A DNA stretch of 64,000 bases, from positions 3,374,501-3,438,500 of the forward strand of contig NZ_SZNK01000001.1 in NCBI RefSeq assembly GCF_005217615.1. Reading direction: 5' to 3'. This DNA comes from Brevibacillus antibioticus. Its GTDB lineage: Bacteria; Bacillota; Bacilli; Brevibacillales; Brevibacillaceae. The position numbers and the translations under genes are program-made. The notes beneath the pieces are model-generated. The model was not told the origin of the DNA, made no database searches, and saw nothing but the letters and a program-made list of their open reading frames with translations. This document shows, one piece after another, positions 55,029 to 63,402 of the stretch; the first letter of the stretch is position 1, and each line of letters begins with the position of its first letter.

Positions 55029-56337
55029 AACGCTCAATAATTTGCGCAGTAATCATGGCCTGCCCCACGAGCTGTTCGCCGTGGAATACGGATACTTCGA
55101 CTTTTCCGAAGCGTCGGCTGATATCTAAAAGTCGCGGCTTTACTTCGATATGACTTTCCATCTGGACTGGCTTTAGGAAATAGACGGTGATATTTTCCGG
55201 TACCATGTCACCTCGACGATGGTGGCGCAGCAGGTTACAAGCAGCCTCGACCATGACCGTCGTCATGATTCCGCTGGCAATCGTACCGAGATGGTTGGTC
55301 ATTTGAGGGCTCACATCCCCCAGATAGACCATCTCATCTGCCTGACGCTCCTCACGGAAATGCGACATGATCAGATTCGGGAATGTTTCACTCATCTGTG
55401 GTTGCTTCGCGGTAAATTGCAGCGCTTTTAACACGTCGTTGCGGCTCAAGACCCCTACGAGCTTGCGATGATTGTCTACGACAGGCAATAGCTCGATTCC
55501 TTCCCACACCATGGTGTGCGCAGATGAAGCTACGGATACCCGCGGCGAGGTCGTGATCGGGTTCTTCGTCATGACCTTGTCGATCATTGCAGTCTCTTCA
55601 TGGCCGATGATGTCTTTGGAGGTAACAATCCCGATCAGTCGCATCTGCTCATCAACAACGGGGAATCTCGTGTCCTGATATAACTCCGTATACTGGTGCC
55701 ACTTGGCAACAGAATCTGATGTCAATAAGACAGGCGTTTCTGCAAGCGGCTTCAAAATATCCTCTACCATTACGATTTCTTTTTTGATCAGGCGATCGTA
55801 AATGGCACGGTTAATCATCGAAGCTACCGTAAAGGAGTCGTAGCTGGAGGAGATGATTGGCAGCGCTAAGCGGTCAGCCAGCTGCTTGATTTCCTCGCTT
55901 GTATCGAATCCCCCGGTAATTAATACAGCAGCCCCTTGCTGCAAAGCGATTTTATGCGCCTGATAGCGGTTACCGACAATCAAGAGACTCCCGGCATCGA
56001 TATAGCGCATCATGGCTTCGAGCTGCATGGCCCCTATTACAAATTTATTCAAGGTCTTGTGTAAGCCTTCACGTCCAGCTTGCACATGACCATCGACGAT
56101 GTTCACAACCTCCGCAAAGGTCAAACGTTCAATATTTTCCTTTTGCTTCTTCTCGATTCTCACCGTACCGACACGCTCAATCGTGCTGACGTATCCTTGC
56201 GTTTCCGCTTCCTTGATCGCGCGGTATGCAGTCCCTTCACTCACATCCAGGTCTTTCGCGATCTGCCGCACGGAAATCTTCGAACCGATCGGAAGGCGAT
56301 CAATATGTTGCAAGATTTGTTCATGCTTCGTTGCCAT
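55027..56337 (-). CDS. ytoI: YtoI-type protein: HTH, DRTGG, CBS pair and hotdog domain
   Basis: A 436-residue multidomain protein. Order: winged helix (residues 1-60, ISVRQIAKDLDVSEGTAYRAIKEAETQGYV); DRTGG domain (about 70-180, LLIVGNRYQAHKIALQQGAAVLITGGF); two CBS domains (190-310, FPVVDEQMRLIGIVTSKDIIG and LLPVVDNHRKLVGVLSRNDVL); and a hotdog thioesterase-like domain (325-435). This is the architecture of B. subtilis YtoI, whose function is unknown; CBS domains suggest adenine-nucleotide sensing. The ATG following AAGGAAGGGGGAATAGCAAT is used. Confidence 0.92.
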   Translation of the reverse strand: MATKHEQILQHIDRLPIGSKISVRQIAKDLDVSEGTAYRAIKEAETQGYVSTIERVGTVRIEKKQKENIERLTFAEVVNIVDGHVQAGREGLHKTLNKFVIGAMQLEAMMRYIDAGSLLIVGNRYQAHKIALQQGAAVLITGGFDTSEEIKQLADRLALPIISSSYDSFTVASMINRAIYDRLIKKEIVMVEDILKPLAETPVLLTSDSVAKWHQYTELYQDTRFPVVDEQMRLIGIVTSKDIIGHEETAMIDKVMTKNPITTSPRVSVASSAHTMVWEGIELLPVVDNHRKLVGVLSRNDVLKALQFTAKQPQMSETFPNLIMSHFREERQADEMVYLGDVSPQMTNHLGTIASGIMTTVMVEAACNLLRHHRRGDMVPENITVYFLKPVQMESHIEVKPRLLDISRRFGKVEVSVFHGEQLVGQAMITAQIIER

Positions 56338-56425
56338 ATTGCTATTCCCCCTTCCTTTTCTCCCACCCGTTCTATGTACGTGCGCTCCTTCGACCAATAT
56401 ACCCGAAGGCGGGGCAAAAAAAAAG

Positions 56426-56452
56426 GGTAGCTTTTTCGAAAGCTACCGACCA
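56426..56452 (-). terminator. yheB terminator
   Basis: GGTAGCTTT, CGAA loop, AAAGCTACC followed by nine T on the minus strand, about 100 bases past the yheB stop and ahead of ytoI. Confidence 0.85.
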
Positions 56453-56551
56453 GAAAGTATATCATTAAGGGGGTTTTCATCGTGCTTTTATCATACCCAA
56501 GGAATATTACAGGATTATTACAACACAGTTACAGTTTCTTTTCAGTTTTGT

Positions 56552-57709
56552 TTAACTGAGTAAATTTGCCAATATACCTTGGACAAGCCCAATAATCCCG
56601 CCAAGGATAAATCCGAGCACGGTAATCATGCGGAATTCCTTGCCTGAGATCCCGACGACCATCTCCTCAATTCTTTCAATCGGGAAACCCTCTACTTGCC
56701 GGGTAACAATATCCCGGATGGCTAGGCGCGAAAATATTCTCTCTATGTTTTGTTGCAGCGTATCCACCATCCATTTGGCCAAACGGGGAACGAGTTCCGT
56801 TGTCACCGTCTCAGAAATAGGCGCTGTCAAACGAGACAAAGGCTCATCCACGATGCGCAAGCTTTGCTCCTCCAGCTTGGCAAAAAGCGTCCGCGCCCAG
56901 TCGTCCACTTGATCTCGTCCAATCCAGGCAACCACTTCTCCCACATTTTTGTCCAAGAGCTTGTCCGCTTCCTTATGCAAAAAGTAGTGGACGCGTTCCG
57001 AAAGCTCTCTGCTTTGCAAAAGCTCATCGAGATACGGGAGAATCTTGCCCAAAATCTTGTCATCCCCAAGAAACATCCCGACCAAGCCACCAAACATGCC
57101 TCCGCCTCCACCGAGCAATCCGCGAACCATGTTTTGCAAGGTTTGCTGGCCTTCCGGGGAATGCAAATATTCACGGAAACGTTTCAAGAGTAGTTCGCTC
57201 ACACTGCCAAGTGCAGCATCCAGACGCTCGCGTCCGTTGTCCGTAACCAACTCTCGCAGTTTTTTCTCCTCATATTGTGTCAGAACCTGTTCGACAAAGG
57301 CGCCCCATTTCGCCTCGATAGGCGCACGAACACCCTCACTCCACGTTCCGTCTTCCTTAAATAACTGTGGCATCACCGTGAGCAATGCTTGACGTAGTGT
57401 ACGCTCATCTGTCATCCAGTCGCGAGCGAAGGTGTTCATCCATCCCGTCAGTGTGCTCTCCAAACCACTTTGGTTCAGCGCACGCTTGACCCCCTCTGTC
57501 GTCAGCAAATGTTCTTCGACAAGTCTGCCCATTTGTATTGCGATATCGTCCCGTCTTCTTGGGATTAATCCCGGAGTAAAAGGCACTTTCCATCTGCCTA
57601 TATACCACGGTTTTACTGGTTTAAACAGCATTCGGATGGCTAACTCATTCGTCACGCCACCGATGACAGAGCCTACTGCAATGTTCACTAATAATATCCA
57701 AGTGTTCAT
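56552..57709 (-). CDS. yheB: DUF445 membrane-associated protein YheB
   Basis: A 385-residue protein: N-terminal membrane segment (ILLVNIAVGSVIGGVTNELAIRMLF), the DUF445 signature KPWYIGRWKVPFTPGLIPRRRDDIA, a long amphipathic helical middle, and a C-terminal membrane segment (MITVLGFILGGIIGLVQGILANLL). Function unknown. The location next to yheC/D genes is the B. subtilis yheB-yheC-yheD arrangement, here divergent. The start chosen gives normal length; GAGAGG lies about 12 bases upstream, slightly far. Confidence 0.88.
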   Translation of the reverse strand: MNTWILLVNIAVGSVIGGVTNELAIRMLFKPVKPWYIGRWKVPFTPGLIPRRRDDIAIQMGRLVEEHLLTTEGVKRALNQSGLESTLTGWMNTFARDWMTDERTLRQALLTVMPQLFKEDGTWSEGVRAPIEAKWGAFVEQVLTQYEEKKLRELVTDNGRERLDAALGSVSELLLKRFREYLHSPEGQQTLQNMVRGLLGGGGGMFGGLVGMFLGDDKILGKILPYLDELLQSRELSERVHYFLHKEADKLLDKNVGEVVAWIGRDQVDDWARTLFAKLEEQSLRIVDEPLSRLTAPISETVTTELVPRLAKWMVDTLQQNIERIFSRLAIRDIVTRQVEGFPIERIEEMVVGISGKEFRMITVLGFILGGIIGLVQGILANLLS

Positions 57710-57739
57710 AAATACTAACAACCTCTCTTCTCTACATGG

Positions 57740-57768
57740 CACCAAACGTTTTGGATGCTCATACCATA
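57740..57768 (+). promoter_or_regulatory. Consensus sigma-K promoter of the yheC/D cluster
   Basis: CACC, a 16-base spacer and CATACCATA match the sigma-K consensus (mACm, 16 bases, CATAnnnTA) at every defined position, 32 bases upstream of the first ATP-grasp gene. Sigma-K acts late in the mother cell, when coat proteins are made. Confidence 0.75.
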
Positions 57769-57800
57769 GACTAACTTTGCCTGATGGGAAGGGGATACTC

Positions 57801-59243
57801 ATGTCCTACATTCCAACAATCGTTGTCGAAAACGAGATAATATCGGAAGTAGACCTTTACCTGCCCCAGGCGCACTTGCGCAAATGGAATCTTTCAACAC
57901 CGTCCACCATTGCGGTCCAATTTGGGAGCAAAACCGTTTCCACACGCGTAGGCGGTTGGGAACGGGGAGGCAAAACCTCGGGTAAAACCTTCATTCGACC
58001 ATCTTTAGCTCAATCACTTTATCTGCCCAGGGGCGTTCCACTCTTAGTCCGTTATGATGCGAGTCAGAAAACAATCGTTTTCGGGCCGTATGTAGGTGTT
58101 CTTGTTTCAAGCTATAATGCAGCGCTCTCGGCACCGTTTGGACATCTAAACTCTTTCTTTCAGGAGATGTCCGATATCACCCGTAAACGCGGAGGAATCC
58201 TTTGCGTATTTCGGCTTCAGGATGTCAACTGGGATGCAGGAATCGTACGCGGCCTCGTTCGAAAAGGCGGCGTCTGGAGACAAACTGTACTTCCGCTTCC
58301 ACAATGCATTTACAACCGGCTCGTATCCCGCCAACGCGAACGAAGTGAACAGATGGCCAACTGGGTTCAACGCTGCAAGGACGCTTCCATTCCCTTTTTT
58401 AACGAGCGTTTTTTGAATAAGTGGCATGTACACGCCGCTCTCGAGAATCAACCGACAGCCTCCGAACATCTTCCCAGCATGGTTCGCTATCTGAATCAGG
58501 AAGACCTGCGGCAAATGCTATCTACCTATCGCACTATTTATGCAAAACCAGCTAACGGCAGCATGGGGCGCGGGATCATTCGAGTTCGAAGTTCGCCCGT
58601 GGGATACCAGCTCGCGTTCCCCGGAGGATTGCGCAAATCATTTGCTAGCATTCAGGGCTTACATCAGTATTTGCAAAAAAGGACAAAGGGCACATCCTAT
58701 TTGCTGCAGCAAGGGTTACCGTTAATCGGCATCCAAGGACGACCGACAGATTTTCGTGTATTAGTACAAAAAGACCGAAAAGGCGAATGGTCCGTCACTT
58801 CCATGGTCGCTCGCCTGGGATTAAATCGCATTGTTTCCAATATATCCAGAGGCGGGCAGATGATGACTCCCCTTCAAGCGCTGCGAGTTTGTGGTCCACG
58901 GGTGAGCGCGATTCGACCATCGCCCCAAACGTTAAACGCAGTAGCACTTAAGCTCGCGATCCTTTTAGAAGAATCACTGCCTGGGCAGTACGCAGAATTC
59001 GGAATTGATCTGGGAGTCGATGTCCATGGACAGGTGTGGCTATTGGAGGTCAACAGCAAGCCATCCAAGTCAGCCAAAACAGTTCCATTGCCTGAGGGTG
59101 CCGAAGAGCTGCCTCGGCGTGCACGCCCTTCTGTCATTCGCATGCTGGATTATTCCGCCTTTCTAAGCGGTTTTCCCCGGACCATTCAGCCAAAAAAGAC
59201 GATAAAAAGAAGGCCGAAGCGCAACAAAAACAGGCGAAGGTGA
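57801..59243 (+). CDS. YheC/YheD family ATP-grasp protein 1
   Basis: A 480-residue protein. The N-terminal beta-rich domain (residues 1-110) is followed by a linker with QDVNWDAGIVRGLV and CIYNRLVSRQRERSEQM. The ATP-grasp domain carries the lysine loop IYAKPANGSMGRGIIRV (near 250), the DFRVLVQKDRKGEWSVT strand and the Mg-binding end GIDLGVDVHGQVWLLEVNSKPSK. All expected catalytic positions are present. The family is annotated as endospore coat-associated in Bacillus; ATP-grasp enzymes typically join a carboxylate to an amine. The C-terminus is strongly basic (KRRPKRNKNRRR). GGGAAGGGGATACTC precedes the ATG. First of four tandem paralogues. Confidence 0.92.
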   Translation: MSYIPTIVVENEIISEVDLYLPQAHLRKWNLSTPSTIAVQFGSKTVSTRVGGWERGGKTSGKTFIRPSLAQSLYLPRGVPLLVRYDASQKTIVFGPYVGVLVSSYNAALSAPFGHLNSFFQEMSDITRKRGGILCVFRLQDVNWDAGIVRGLVRKGGVWRQTVLPLPQCIYNRLVSRQRERSEQMANWVQRCKDASIPFFNERFLNKWHVHAALENQPTASEHLPSMVRYLNQEDLRQMLSTYRTIYAKPANGSMGRGIIRVRSSPVGYQLAFPGGLRKSFASIQGLHQYLQKRTKGTSYLLQQGLPLIGIQGRPTDFRVLVQKDRKGEWSVTSMVARLGLNRIVSNISRGGQMMTPLQALRVCGPRVSAIRPSPQTLNAVALKLAILLEESLPGQYAEFGIDLGVDVHGQVWLLEVNSKPSKSAKTVPLPEGAEELPRRARPSVIRMLDYSAFLSGFPRTIQPKKTIKRRPKRNKNRRR

Positions 59244-59248
59244 CTTAC

Positions 59249-60337
59249 ATGACAGCAACCGCGAGAAGTCTTGGTATCATGGCCCGGTGCCAAGGCTCCC
59301 ACTTTGTAGACAAAGGGTACTATAAAAAGCTTACGCTCTATGGACGCAAGCACGGCATTCGCGTCTTCGTTTTTTCACCACGTAAGGTTAACTTTTCCAG
59401 CCGTATCGTAAAAGGCTTCGAATATCGCAATGGATCCTGGCACGAGAAAGATTTCCCAATCCCCGCCTTTATTTATGATCGTTGCTTTGTAGGCCCATCT
59501 TATCGCCACTATAAACCATTTGTGGAAAAGTTGCAAAACGATCGCAACATTACGTTTTTGGGGCATGGTCTGTCTGGAAAATGGCAGGTACACCAGATGC
59601 TCGCGAAGTCTCCTCTCCTCGCCCCGCTGCTACCACCTACTGAAATATTCTCATACCCTGTGCTCCATGCCACCTTGGAAAAATACGGGGCAGCCATCAT
59701 TAAGCCGATGGCGGGAACTCACGGTATTGGCGTCGTGAGAATCAAAGAAATGCGCACAGGCTATGAAGCTTCTGGACGAAATCGAGAAAATAAACCTTTC
59801 ACCAGGCGAATTCGTGACACTGCTGGATTAAAAAGTTTTGTCTCTGTCTTTACTGCCGGCCGCAAGTTCCTGGTACAGCCCTATTTGGAGTTGCATACCC
59901 CGGATGGTACCCCATTCGATGTCCGTGTTCTGGTTCAAAAAAACGGGCTAGGTAAATGGGGGACAACTGGCAAAGCTGTGCGCCTGGGAGACAAACGCAG
60001 TATCACCTCCAATTTGCACGGAGGAGGGAAAGCTACACCTCTGGCCTCTTTCCTGCCCCTTCACTTCACATCCGCAAAAGCGGCACGCATCGAGCAAACA
60101 ATCAACCGAGTGGCGGAAGAACTTCCCCGTTTTTTGGAAGAGTCACACGGCAGACTCGTTGAGCTGGGAATCGATATTGGCATCGACACCGCAGGTAATG
60201 TTTGGATCATCGAGGTAAACAGCAGACCAGGGCGAAACGTTTTTCGCATGATTGACGACCCAACTGCACAACTGCATTCGATTACTCAGCCTGTTCGCTA
60301 CGCCCACTATCTCATGAAAGAGCGTGTAGGAGGTTAA
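59249..60337 (+). CDS. YheC/YheD family ATP-grasp protein 2 (short form)
   Basis: A 362-residue paralogue that lacks the 100-residue beta-rich N-terminal domain of the other three and begins at the linker region (LGIMARCQGSHFVDKGYYKKL). It keeps AIIKPMAGTHGIGVVRI, PFDVRVLVQKNGLGKWGTT and GIDIGIDTAGNVWIIEVNSRPGR, so it should be active. AAGGTGA within the upstream gene's end is five bases before the ATG; a GTG nine bases upstream overlaps the previous stop and is an alternative. It resembles YheD more than YheC. Confidence 0.9.
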   Translation: MTATARSLGIMARCQGSHFVDKGYYKKLTLYGRKHGIRVFVFSPRKVNFSSRIVKGFEYRNGSWHEKDFPIPAFIYDRCFVGPSYRHYKPFVEKLQNDRNITFLGHGLSGKWQVHQMLAKSPLLAPLLPPTEIFSYPVLHATLEKYGAAIIKPMAGTHGIGVVRIKEMRTGYEASGRNRENKPFTRRIRDTAGLKSFVSVFTAGRKFLVQPYLELHTPDGTPFDVRVLVQKNGLGKWGTTGKAVRLGDKRSITSNLHGGGKATPLASFLPLHFTSAKAARIEQTINRVAEELPRFLEESHGRLVELGIDIGIDTAGNVWIIEVNSRPGRNVFRMIDDPTAQLHSITQPVRYAHYLMKERVGG

Positions 60338-60340
60338 AGC

Positions 60341-61717
60341 ATGGAAACGTTCAGAATGCGGCTTCGCTTCCTTTCCAACCCCCGTATCAGTGGGATTATC
60401 CTGCCAGCTACTCTCTTCCAACAGCTCCAGCTACGGCAACGCCAAAAAATTAAAGTCTTACTGGGTAAAAAGGAAGTAGTCGCAACTGTCTTACAAGATA
60501 AACGCAATCCGGATGCGAACGTCATGAAAGTGACGACGCTCTTGCAAACGGAGCTGGGCATTCCTCATCCTGGCTTGATCCAGCTCAAACTAGAGGGCTC
60601 CGCACTCCGGATCGGTCCTTCCATCGGGATCGTTACAACTGGCATCAGACGCGATCCCAAGCAGCCAATCGGCTCACGCACCTCGTTTTTTTACAATCTG
60701 TTACAAGCGCAAGAAGGGAAAGGCGTCTTCTACTATATATTTTCCCCAACCGATGTGGACTGGGAGTCCAATACGGTCAAAGCGTGGTTTTTGCGCAGAA
60801 GTAAGTCTGGCGGCTACTTTTGGAAAAAACACGTTACCGCCATGCCCGATGTCGTCTATGATCGTATTCCCTCTCGTTCAGCAGAAAAACATGAAGCCGT
60901 TCAGGAATTCAAGTATCGACTCGCCAGTTACCCCAATTTACCGATGTTCAATCAGGGCTTTTTTAACAAATGGGGCGTGCACCAGCTGCTGTACCCGAAT
61001 CCAGAAGTGAATGAGCATATCCCGGAGACTTACACCTCTCCTTCTCTTACAACGGTTCGAAACTTGCTGCGTAAATACCCTATCGTTTATTTGAAGCCCA
61101 AAAATGGAAGTCTCGGGTACGGTATTGTCAAAGTTGTTCGCCAGGCAGGCGGTGGCTTTACTGCCTCCTATCATACAAGCAGCGGCAATGTAAAAAGACA
61201 ATTCTCCAAGCTGTCCAGCCTTTATCAGCATGTCTTCCGCAGTCGTCGCGTCAGTGCGTATCTGGCACAACAGGGCATTTCGCTCATGACATTCCATGGA
61301 CGTCCGTTTGATTTCCGTGTTCACTTGCATAAAAATCAGCAAAACGAGTGGGTCGTCTCTTGCACGGCTGCCAAGGTTGCCGGTTCTGGCAGCGTAACTA
61401 CCCACGTACGCACAGGTGGTACTGTCATTCCCGGCGATGACCTGTTGCAGCATCTGTTTGGCAGACAAAAAGCCCTCATGACCCAGCGCGTTTCCGACGC
61501 GTCGATCCGACTCGCTACCGCGATTGAACTGGCAAAAGGAATTGATCTAGGAGAATTGGGGCTGGACATGGGAATTGATACGCAAGGCCATGTCTGGATG
61601 TTCGAAGCGAATTCCAAGCCCGGCCGTTCCATATTCAAGCACGCCCGACTCAAGCAGGCTGATCACGAATCCCGCAAGCTGCTCGTCGATTATAGCTGTT
61701 ACTTGGCCAATTTCTAG
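60341..61717 (+). CDS. YheC/YheD family ATP-grasp protein 3
   Basis: A 458-residue protein with the full architecture: beta-rich N-terminal domain containing GIILPATLFQQLQLRQRQKIK and LRIGPSIGIVTTG, linker (YYIFSPTDVDWESNTVKAW, VVYDRIPSRSAEKHEAV), then ATP-grasp. The catalytic parts are VYLKPKNGSLGYGIVKV, PFDFRVHLHKNQQNEWVVS and GLDMGIDTQGHVWMFEANSKPGR. AGGAGGTTAAAGC precedes the ATG, three bases after the preceding stop, so it belongs to the same transcript. Confidence 0.92.
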   Translation: METFRMRLRFLSNPRISGIILPATLFQQLQLRQRQKIKVLLGKKEVVATVLQDKRNPDANVMKVTTLLQTELGIPHPGLIQLKLEGSALRIGPSIGIVTTGIRRDPKQPIGSRTSFFYNLLQAQEGKGVFYYIFSPTDVDWESNTVKAWFLRRSKSGGYFWKKHVTAMPDVVYDRIPSRSAEKHEAVQEFKYRLASYPNLPMFNQGFFNKWGVHQLLYPNPEVNEHIPETYTSPSLTTVRNLLRKYPIVYLKPKNGSLGYGIVKVVRQAGGGFTASYHTSSGNVKRQFSKLSSLYQHVFRSRRVSAYLAQQGISLMTFHGRPFDFRVHLHKNQQNEWVVSCTAAKVAGSGSVTTHVRTGGTVIPGDDLLQHLFGRQKALMTQRVSDASIRLATAIELAKGIDLGELGLDMGIDTQGHVWMFEANSKPGRSIFKHARLKQADHESRKLLVDYSCYLANF

Positions 61718-61758
61718 TCGCACGCGATCTGTACCGTTTTTCAGGAAGGAGGAACACC

Positions 61759-63066
61759 ATGCTTCAGCAGCGCTCCGGGTGGCTGACGATCCTCCCTAGC
61801 GGTAGATGGTTCGTACAGTTACCACGGCTAGTCTTTAAACGCTCGCCAAAGCCACTGGTCGCCAGTCTCGGTCCCTTTTCTCATACGAAACGGATATACG
61901 CTGGTTTACCCCGCGTGCAAGCAAGCCGTATTCGTACACGCATTAACTGGAAAATGGCGGGCGACTCCCTGAAGCTTGGCCCATTATTTGGCATATTGAC
62001 CGTTGGTGAAGGGGCAACATTTTTAGGAAATCGCGAGAACTTCAAGGATATTACTCAATCGGGAAAGCAATGGGGTGCACTCGTATATGTGTTCACTCCA
62101 CAAGGAATCAATTGGGAGAAGAAAAAGGTGCGCGGCTATTTGTACAACAATCGTCTAAACTCGTGGCAAGAGGTGATTCTACCTTTCCCCCATGTGGTTT
62201 ACAACCGAATTCCGACGAGAAAAGCAGAACGGCGACCGGAAGTCCGGAGAGCATTGAACCGTATTCATGAGATGCCAAATGTCACATTGTTTAATCGCGG
62301 CTTTTTTGACAAGCAACAGCTGTTTACGATGCTTGAGTCCCACCTGGAAGTGCAAGCTTTTTTACCGGAGACGAAACAGCTGGACACCTTGGCTCACTTT
62401 CGAAGCTTTTGCACAAAACATCGCTTTGTCTACTTGAAACCTGTGCGCGGTAAAGCTGGTCAGGGAATTATGCGCATTGATTTCAAAAACGATAAGTGGT
62501 TCCTGCAACGGTTAAAGGAGCAAAAGGCCATTACTCGCCGCTTTTCCAATTTGAATGACGTGTGGAAGCATATTAGACTTCATGTCAAACAGCAAAAGTA
62601 CATTATGCAGCAAGGCATCCGTCGTGCCCATTACAACGGCAAACCTTTTGATGTGCGCGTCCTCGTACAAAAAGATGGCGAGGGCGAGTGGAGCGTAACA
62701 GGAATTGGCATCAGAAGGTCTGGCTCACAAAGCATCACCACTCATGTGCCACGCGGCGGCTCGATCCACTCGTTATCAACCGTTATGCAAGCCTTGTATA
62801 AAAATAATCACGAGCAAATGGAAAGACACATTCACGATACGGCGCTTGCCATCGCACGGTCTTTAAATGCAGAATGGACGGATTTGGCTGAGATGTCGAT
62901 GGACCTTGGCTTAACAGAAGAAGGAAAGCTATGGCTCTTTGAAGCGAATGCAAAGCCGGAGAAATTCGATGAACCATCGATTCGACGATTATCGTTAGCG
63001 AATTTGATCCACTACGCACAGCATGTCTCCCACTTGCAAAGCAAGCAAGGGAATGCCGCCGGATAA
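61759..63066 (+). CDS. YheC/YheD family ATP-grasp protein 4
   Basis: A 435-residue paralogue. It has the beta-rich N-terminal domain (LKLGPLFGILTVG) and a linker with GALVYVFTPQGINWEKKKVRGY and VVYNRIPTRKAERRPEV. The ATP-grasp parts are VYLKPVRGKAGQGIMRI, PFDVRVLVQKDGEGEWSVTG and MSMDLGLTEEGKLWLFEANAKPEK. Differences from the others are EANAKP in place of E(V/A)NS(K/R)P and fewer Gly in the K-loop, which may alter substrate choice. GAAGGAGGAACACC precedes the ATG. It ends the cluster; the terminator is about 240 bases on, past a structured spacer. Confidence 0.92.
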   Translation: MLQQRSGWLTILPSGRWFVQLPRLVFKRSPKPLVASLGPFSHTKRIYAGLPRVQASRIRTRINWKMAGDSLKLGPLFGILTVGEGATFLGNRENFKDITQSGKQWGALVYVFTPQGINWEKKKVRGYLYNNRLNSWQEVILPFPHVVYNRIPTRKAERRPEVRRALNRIHEMPNVTLFNRGFFDKQQLFTMLESHLEVQAFLPETKQLDTLAHFRSFCTKHRFVYLKPVRGKAGQGIMRIDFKNDKWFLQRLKEQKAITRRFSNLNDVWKHIRLHVKQQKYIMQQGIRRAHYNGKPFDVRVLVQKDGEGEWSVTGIGIRRSGSQSITTHVPRGGSIHSLSTVMQALYKNNHEQMERHIHDTALAIARSLNAEWTDLAEMSMDLGLTEEGKLWLFEANAKPEKFDEPSIRRLSLANLIHYAQHVSHLQSKQGNAAG

Positions 63067-63402
63067 GGGAGTCGAACAGCACTAGCTGATTCACAGACGA
63101 CCTTGGTGCGATTTGCCCGTCAGGAAGGGGAACGGCGCATCACCCAATGAACGACTGGCTGACGCGATTGACCCCAGGCTGTTGGCTCATAATGGGTCAA
63201 TCCTTCCTGGTTGTAGATAAACGCTACCGCAATAAGTGAATCGGCATGCTGGCTATACGTGCGGGTAGCACTGAACAATGAGGCAAGTCACACGATTTGA
63301 TCTAAAGGAACATGCCGTTTAGACTCCGGCATGTTTTTTTCGATTTTGAATGCATGTCCTGATCAACCTTGGAAAAAATACTCCATGGAGGTGGTCTTAA
63401 CC
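63067..63402 (+). other. Structured spacer between the ATP-grasp cluster and the repeat protein
   Basis: No gene is seen. CAGGAAGG (63121-63128) and ATTGACCC (63167-63174) both pair with a contiguous right arm GGGTCAATCCTTCCTG (63194-63209). A second stem is GCTACCGC (63223-63230) with GCGGGTAGC (63261-63269), and the terminator follows. This could be a structured 3' UTR or a small RNA. Confidence 0.45.
63310..63340 (+). terminator. Terminator after the ATP-grasp cluster
   Basis: ACATGCCG, nine-base loop, CGGCATGT and eight T. It separates the cluster from the repeat protein gene that follows. Confidence 0.85.
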
